Origin: Liolophura sinensis
Taxonomy: Eukaryota; Mollusca; Polyplacophora; Chitonida; Chitonidae
Direction of reading: 5' to 3'
Length of the DNA stretch: 64,000 nt
Assembly: GCF_032854445.1 (NCBI RefSeq)
Contig: NC_088306.1
Span: 1,738,501-1,802,500 of the forward strand
A program made the position numbers and the translations under genes. Of this stretch, positions 46,901-55,900 are shown piece after piece. How positions within the stretch are numbered: position 1 is the stretch's first letter; the number at the start of each line of letters is the position of its first letter. The notes beneath the pieces were generated by a model. It ran no database searches. It saw only the letters and a program-made list of their open reading frames with translations, and had not been told where the DNA came from.

Positions 46901-49900
46901 ACTATAAAGTTAATAGTTAGGCAAGTAGCCCAATGATGTCTGATCATAAAATACTATCATGTTAAAAGATAGACAAGTAGCCCTACCATGCCGTAAACAT
47001 TTCTTTGTAAATTTAAATTAGCTCTACATGCACTTGTATTTGAAGTTTAATTAACATGTTGGTGTTTGTACAGACAACCACGTCCCAGATACTTTGGCGT
47101 CTCCTCCCCATGCGTTAACTGACATGCCATCAGAAAAGGCTTTTCCATTGGGAAGAGAGCAAGGTCGTCATCAAAAGTTGTCTCCCCCTGTCAAGGACCA
47201 ACCAAGTCAACATGTGACAAGCGATAGGGAGCCTGTTGGAAAGGTGCCTGCTGGGGTTGCAGAGGTCAGTTTACATGTTGCTTCATTTAGTGCTGCTAGA
47301 CTGTTCATTGGAAATTCTGTATTTGTGAAGCACTGATTTGCCAGTCTTCATGGTTTGCACTTCCTGGTTATTTTTACGTACGCATCGGTGTTAAACACCA
47401 ATGCAGTCAGGTAGGTAAATAATTCAATAGAACCTCAGAGGATTTCAAAGTCATCATTGTGGTTTACAGGTCATGGATTTCCCCCAGGCTCTGCTCGGTT
47501 TCCTGTCACCATAAAACTGGCTGCCATTGTATTCAGTGTACGGCGTAAAAACAAATAAATAAATGTGCTTTACAAAGCTTGTCTTTACTAAAATTCAGCC
47601 TATGAAGGCATTAAATCCTTAATATTCATTTAAATTTAAATTAAGTTAAAATTAATAACACAGGGAAAGGTATGTGTTGAATACAGTTTGGAGTGTTCGT
47701 CTAATAATTTTATGTATTTTGGAAGGTGATTTTTGGTGGTTTGTTGATCATGTTGCCATCTTGTCAGCAGGACTCTCATGAACGTTGTGTGGAGGAAGCC
47801 AGAAGGGAGCTACAGCAAATACAGTAAGTACTAACGTGTCAGATCCCACTCAAGCCATGGTTTGGGTGGAACTGACACGGTACAGGACCTAAAATTTCAC
47901 CCGTCACCGAGGTGCAGCCTGATTCTGAGTTCCTGTAATCTTAGAAATGTGTTTTGAGGCTTGTTTGAAAGGTAAGGTGATATCCTAATGGAAAAAGATG
48001 AGTTTCACCAACAAATGTAATCTTTTATGACATTTAATGGCCTCTAAAAAAAATCACTTTGTTGGGCAAAAGTTTAGGTTGTTTGTCGTATTTACAGTGT
48101 AGAAGATATTTACACTGTTCTAGTGAAAGGTGAAACTGATAATAGAAAAAATATTTGCACTGTTCTAGTGAAAGGTGAAACTGATTATAGAAAAAAAATA
48201 TATATGCATGTATGTTTTCAGGCCACACATGGCACACCACTGCAGGTTCCCTTGAACTTCCTGATAAAAGAGCTCTCCATTCATTCACATGCCATGAGAT
48301 GAAGATTTGAAGCTTCAGAAGGGTTATTGTTTTCAGAAATGTCTTAAGAAAAGTATTTATCACCTGAAAATGTAACTGGAGTATTGTATTTAAATCTCTT
48401 TTGACTCATCCTGAATGCCCCAGCTTGGTGTGAGGGCTCATAATCAGTTAAACAGTTTTGATTGTATCCTGGTTTTTCTTTACAGAGAGAAGAAAGCCGC
48501 TTTGGAAGAAAAACTGAGACAGTATGCTGTACAGCAACAACAACAGCAGCACAAGCAGCAGATGGAAGAGTCTGTCGTCACGAGGTCTAAAAATGTGCTA
48601 GGTAACCTTGACAACCAGCTACAAGATCAACATTTGTATGTAGCAAGAAATCTCAAGGATATTGATAATGCTGATCAAGTGATATTTGCTACTAGTGCCC
48701 TTCCACCCGGAGCGGAATCCACACAAGAGGGTCAGAAAACTTTAGACGATGATGTTTATCCAGAAAGTTTGGCAATAGTCAGAGGACAGACTGGAATTAA
48801 AACAGCAGACCAACAAGATAGCGAGCAATTGCGAGGAGAGCCTGCTGGTTTGGACCTGAATGTCTTGTCCGAGGTGTTGGCGGGTAACACTGAATCAGAC
48901 CATGTGCGTCGAATCAGGGAATACCAGCAGCGTTTGCTGGAGCGACACAAGAGCTGGAAGATGTTGGCTGAGACGAGGTCTGATATTGAGCGACGGCGCA
49001 TTGAGCTTCGTCAGCGTTATCCTCAGCTTAACATTCCGCAGATGGAACCTCTGCCAACTTCAGGCTCATTAAGTCTCCTTAATGCACCAAGACCTTTTCC
49101 TCCAACGTCATCGGTACTCCCGTCACAAGACCCACTCGTGACTGCAGAACCCTCTCTGGCTCAGCCTGTTTCAGCCATCCACAACATAAATCCAAACCCC
49201 AAAGAACAACCAAATACATTTTCTCTTCAACAGTCTAATGGTGTCTCAGCAACCATTTTTCCTCCTGCATTGCCATCTGGTGTTGTTGCCATGCCAACCA
49301 CTAGTTCAACAATTCTTCAGACTAATGGTTTATCAGATAAAGGGGCCCTTGCTTCCAAAGTGGAACAACCCAAAATGGACAATGTTCGTAAGCAACTTCT
49401 TTTTGATTCAGAGACACCTAAAACTAGCCCAGAGAAACAGAAACCCAAAAGCCCTTTGACAGGGAGAAGAGACATGAATCGAGTTGTCCATTCGGAGAAA
49501 AACGAGCTACCACCAAACGCTGCAGTCAGTGATTTTGCTACAGCAGTTCCGCTCGGTCAGTCAAGAGTGAGGAAGAAAATCCAAGTCTCTCCAGCAAACA
49601 TTTCTCCAACAGAAGACCAGTCTTTGGACCATTCAGGAATTGATCCTATCCTGGCTCTCACAGAAGCAGCCAAGGAACGGAAACTTTATTTTGAAAAACG
49701 ACAGAGGCAACTGACGCAGCAACTTGAAGAGATTCAGAACCAAAAGGCTGCATACCTGAGCCAGCATGAAGACAGTCAAAGGAGACTGCAAGAACACCGC
49801 CAACGTGTTCTGCGAGAACTCATTCAAGGCTTTCCTTCTGAAACCTTGGACGATGCTATAACTCGTGAACAGCCCTTAGAGGTTCTGAGATCATCAAATT

Positions 49901-52900
49901 CTGTGGCCAAGCCAGAAACTGGAACCAGGCATCCAGATTCTTTGCAGAATGTTTCTTTTAAATCATTGAGTTCGGTTGGTCGCAAAACCTGGGCAGACCT
50001 TCTTCACGACGCAACAGAAAGTGCTGACTCAGCATCAATAGATCCAGTGTCACTTCTGAATGGCAGCCAGGCATCTGCGCCCGACTCCCATCAACCACAC
50101 GAGCTGAGCACTATTCTGGAGGTGGACACGCCCCCACAGAGCAAGAGTCTGTCGACAAGCCGGAGAAGAAGTGAGGGACAGGATGACGCTGATGGTCTTG
50201 TCATTGGACCACCTTCCCATGGCAACAGCATCTCCGGTGCTGAAATAACAGATGACAGATTTTCATCTCAGGTGAGCCATTTTCTCCTTAGTCCCACATG
50301 TATTTATGATGTTTTAACATGGCATTTCCAATCTACATGTTTAGACTGTGATTTATTTTTGAACCAGTGCTTATACGCTCTGACTGAGTGGAGTTGTCCA
50401 GCCCTGTACATAGGGAACAAATACTATTACTCAGCAGTGCCCTTTACCTGCTTGAATAATAATGTCAGCTTACATCAGTGCCCTCTACCTGCTTGAATAA
50501 CATTGTCAGCTTACATCTGTGCCCCCTACCTGCTCGAATAACAATGTCAGCTTACATCTGTGCCCTCTACCTGCTCGAATAACAATGTCAGCTTACATCA
50601 GTGCCCTCTACCTGCTTGAATAACATTGTCAGCTTACATCTGTGCCCTCTACCTGCTCGAATAACAATGTCAGCTTACATCTGTGCCCTCTACCTGCTCG
50701 AATAACGTTGTCAGCTTACATCTGTGCCCTCTACCTGCTCGAATAACATTGTCAGCTTACATCTGTGCCCTCTACCTGCTTGAATAACATTGTCAGCTTA
50801 CATCTGTGCCCCCTACCTGCTCGAATAACAATGTCAGCTTACATCTGTGCCCTCTACCTGCTCGAATAACAATGTCAGCTTACATCAGTGCCCTCTACCT
50901 GCTTGAATAACATTGTCAGCTTACATCTGTGCCCTCTACCTGCTCGAATAACAATGTCAGCTTACATCTGTGCCCTCTACCTGCTCGAATAACGTTGTCA
51001 GCTTACATCTGTGCCCTCTACCTGCTCGAATAACAATGTCAGCTTACATCAGTGCCCTCTACCTGCTTGAATAACAATGTCAGCTTACATCAGTGCCCTC
51101 TACCTGCTTGAATAACATTGTCAGCTTACATCAGTGCCCTCTATCTGCTTGAATAACAATGTCAGCTTACATCAGTGCCCTCTACCTGCTCGAATAACAA
51201 TGTCAGCTTACATCAGTGCCCTCTACCTGCTCGAATAACAATGTCAGCTTACATCAGTGCCCTCTATCTGCTTGAATAACAATGTCAGCTTACATCAGTG
51301 CCCTCTACCTGCTCGAATAACAATGTCAGCTTACATCAGTGCCCTCTACCTGCTCGAATAACAATGTCAGCTTACATCAGTGCCCTCTACCTGCTCGAAT
51401 AACAATGTCAGCTTACATCAATGCCCTCTAATATAGTTAATCATATGCATGTACATAGAGGCCACAGTTGTTTTATGTGTTGCAAGATTAGCCTCCCCTA
51501 CATAACATTAAATGTAACGTTTAATCCAAAGCAAACAAATGAATGTAGTTTTAGGATATGTATTAATTTATAAAAGAAGTTATTGTGTGTGTTTGCAGAG
51601 GATTTCAATGCTGCCACCACCCGGTTATGAAGATGTAACCAGAATAAGAGATGGTTTGGATGAGGATGGTTTGTACCGTTTGTTGGGTTTTTTTCCTGAG
51701 TTACAAGAGAAGATACAAAATACAAAACTACACACACTGTAAACATGTATTGGTTGTTCTGAGAGTTTATAGAACAATATGCACCCTTGTTATGCATGAG
51801 CATGTTAAAACATATCTTAGTTTTTGAGAGCTGCTGTCATGTAAGTGAAATATTACAGCGCAAAATTCAAATCAAGGTAATAAAACAAACATTTTTTTGG
51901 AGAAATCATGTCAACAAAATAACACATTTTCTTTGAGGCTGAAAATTGAAAAAGTGATCACATCTAAAGTTTAATCAGGCTTTGTTCTCATTCAGCAAAT
52001 TTAGAAGCTGTATGTCAAATGGTTCTGTGGGCCTCCATGCAAGCACAGCACAGCACAATGGCTGAGGAGCCTCTTACAAATATGGTCGTTGTGAGTTTAT
52101 GTCCAGCTCATGCTGGCTTCCTCACTGGACATGCACGGCGAAGTCTTCCAGCAACCTGCGGATTGTCGTGTGTTTACGCTGGGCTCGATTTCCTCCCAAT
52201 ATAATGATGGCCAGGGTCATATATGTATAAGTGAAATATTCTTGAGTACAGTGTAAAATACCAGTCAAAGAAATTCATAAATCAAATAGTTTTTGTAGAA
52301 ATCATATCCACAAGCATGACAAGGAACACACACACAGACAGATGGGTGCAAATCAAGATCCATTTCCAAAGGTGAATAAAAATACACTAGGAGAATGTCA
52401 TTTTAAGGGTCAGTGATATTCCTAGAATCTAGTATTAATTCATTACATTTAAACCTGAACAACTGATCATCTCATTTATTGTCTTTGTAGATTTTGAAGA
52501 AGGTTACGAGCCATTTGCTACTGGACTGGTGTTGAGAAAGTCTGATGACATCACGCTGAAAACAGTCAGCGAAGCCTCAGCGGCAGTGGCTAGAGCCCAC
52601 CAACTCTTAGCCCAAACGGCAATCCCTCTGCTCACAGGTTCCGATACAGACGCACATCTCTACGACAACCAGTCGTCTGGAAGCGATTTAGTCAGTGCGA
52701 TTTCAGGATCACAGAGCCACGCATCTGCCGAGTTTTGCGGCGCAGAGTTGCTGTTTTCCAAACGTGACCAGAAGGAGAGCTCAAACAACAGCTCTGTGTG
52801 GAGATCGCCTGATATATATGAGGGGTCTTCCCCGCATAGCTCAGAGGTAACCCAGTATTCTGCTCCTTCTGAGTCTGCTCGGTCAAACGGCTCTGAGGCA

Positions 52901-55900
52901 ATCAAGTCAACGGAAAGTCTCACTCAGTACATGGCCTACAGCAATGGTGAGAAATGGGGTAATGGCACCATGTGGATGACCAAGGATCGGCAGCTCTCTC
53001 CCTCAGGGGTATCAGAGGTAACTCAGTACTCTGGGGCGTCGGGGGTATCCCAGGACTCCACTGGGAAAAGATTGCACTCCTCGGAAGTTTTGGGAGATTC
53101 AGGAAAAGTCAGGGAGATGGGATCAGCAGAGATGAAGGGTAGAATTGTGGACAAGGTCGCGACCTTCAACTCACCTTCAGAACTAGAGCTGACCCAGTTT
53201 TCTCACAATTCAGAAAAAACGTCCAGTCAGGATAAGTCTTCCACTCTGTTTATAACGAGCAAGTCTCAGGTTGATGAAGAAACCATTCCTGGTTACCACG
53301 GCAACGATCCGTTGACAAGCCACACAGAAATTGCAGAGTTGCGTCCGAAATCTTCAACCAGTGTGTCTGCCACAGAAATAACGCAATATTCGTGCTCCCC
53401 AATATTAGAATTAAATACAGAACTTGAAGTTAAAGGCGGAAAATCGACTGAGACAAAAGAGTTGACACATGCAACATCACCTAGCATGCCTGGTATTGAG
53501 GAAGGCACAAACATTCCAGTCACAACCGAGTCCCAAATCCTGGAAAACGCCTCGTCACAGATGGAATTGACAAAAAATGTTCTCAACAAGCAGAGTTTGC
53601 ACTCTGCCAAGTCTTTGACTGAAAGACGTGCAGTGACATCAAGCGAGAATGTCTGGTCATCTGATCTTACTGAGTGTTCGGCCACTTCAGTTGGAGAAAG
53701 TTGTCAGAGAAACAACAAAACCTATCCGCAGAAAAACTCATCTCTGAGGGAAGTGTCAGACATAGGAGACATGACTTCCTACAGTTCAAGTCCTGCTGAT
53801 CACAGCACACCTGCTCAATCAGAACTAGGGAGAGATGTGAAACAAATGTCTAACTCAGAATCACAAAAAGAATCACTCCCTTTCCTGGATTTGTCACAGA
53901 AATCCAAGGAAAACCAGAGAGATATTTTCCGAGCCGTCAAAGTTTTCATAGAACCCCCAAACAGCCAGTCGTCTCCTCAAGGAACGGAGCGGTCGGGAAG
54001 GGATCGCACGCAGGGATCGTCAGTATCACAGGGCGTTGGCATAGACGTGCAATCAGGCCCTTCAGAGAGCAGTAGTTACATGACTCTGCCTGCCATGAGC
54101 AGAGCAAATCCCCTGGCCATGACAGACTTTTCTGCCTTCAGCAGCCATGTTAATGGAGACTTCCACTCCAAGACAGACTCTTTCGAAACTTTTGGTAGCT
54201 CCGGGTACCAGCCTCTTTCTGAAGATTCCTGGAAAACGCCGGGTATGACCTCACATCACGAGGACTCCCTGGCCCTGGACCTTCACAAGTGGAAGGAGTA
54301 TTTGCAGCTGGGTAGCCCTGATAAGGTGAGAATGAAAGAAAAGAATCCAATTTTCTGATATGTCGGTCAACTGGAAATTCCCTGACAGATTGAAATACAG
54401 GTATGGTCTTGATGAAACTGGTTACATGTGTTTGCATAAGTGCGATGTGTTTGTACAGCATTGTTCACATTGTTCAAATTGTGCTGACAGTGTACACGTC
54501 ATACGTGGTTGTTTGACAGTGTACACATCGTGTGTGGTTATGTGACAGTGTACACATCATATGTGGTTATGTGACAGTGTACACATTGTATGCGGTTATG
54601 TGACAGTGTACACATCGTATGCAGTTATGTGACAGTGTAACATCGTATGTGGTTATGTGACAGTGTACACATTGTATGTGGTTATGTGATAGTGTACACA
54701 TTGTATGTGGTTATGTGACAGTGTAACATCGTATGTGGTTATGTGATAGTGTACACATTGTATGTGGTTATGTGACAGTGTACACATTGTATGTGGTTAT
54801 GTGACAGTGTACACATTGTATGTGGTTATGTGACAGTGTACACATTGTATGTGGTTATTTGATAGTGTACACATTGTATGTGGTTATGTGACAGTGTAAC
54901 ATCGTATGTGGTTATGTGACAGTGTACACATTGTATGTGGTTATGTGACAGTGTACACATCGTATGTGTTTATGTGACAGTGTAACATCGTATGTGGTTA
55001 TGTGACAGTGTACACATTGTATGTGGTTATGTGATAGTGTACACATTGTATGTGGTTATGTGATAGTGTACACATTGTATGTGGGTATGTGACAGTGCAC
55101 ACATAGAATGTGTACATGTATGTTAGGATTATTGTATTTCACCCAAAGGTTGGCTTGTAAAAATGTACTTTCAAGTTGCACATATTGTGCTTTAAATATA
55201 TTATAAACAATATTATTGATGCCAGCGCTAAAGTTTTTCTGATGATGAATTAATGCAGCTTCACAAGAATTTCTTAAGAGGCCATTTACATGTAAGGTGG
55301 ATAAATCAATCAGAATTGAGCAAAATGTTTCCCTTGAAAAGACCAACTAAACTTAAGGTGATACAGTATGTATAAATATAACTATCATGAGTGTCATCTT
55401 TCACATCAGTGAGATGAGTGTCATTTTTGATGAAGGTTGTTTTCAGATAGTTCATTTCAAGCAGAGGGTTAACAAAAAATGTGAAAAAGGGTGTCCAAAC
55501 AGCTTTTCCTGAAGCTTTTTTATTTCAACAGAATGTTCAGATTTTCGAACAGTGCAGAAAATACATTAAGCAGAATTAAACGTCAACCAAGGAAAGAAAC
55601 ATTTCTTAAAGAACAAGGCGAACTATGCCGAACCTGTAACTGTTCAATCTTTTTGAAAAGTGATATTGCATTTTTGTGTCAACTGAAGTGGTTTTAAAGT
55701 TGCCATGCCAATTTAACCACAGCTTCATTTTAATAACACGTTTTAACTCCAATGGTCAATAAATGTTGCTTTTGTTGTTGTTAGTCGCAGATCTCCCTCT
55801 CAGAGCCTGGCATAATGGAGGAGGCTGAATTGACATTGGTGTCATCTGCATCAATAACCAGTCCATCCCGACTGCACGACAGCCAATCGGAGAGCTTGGT

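Noticed and set aside
49633-49827. Minus-strand frames within CEP295 exons 14 and 16
   Set aside because: They are antisense shadows of the coding strand with no support of their own.
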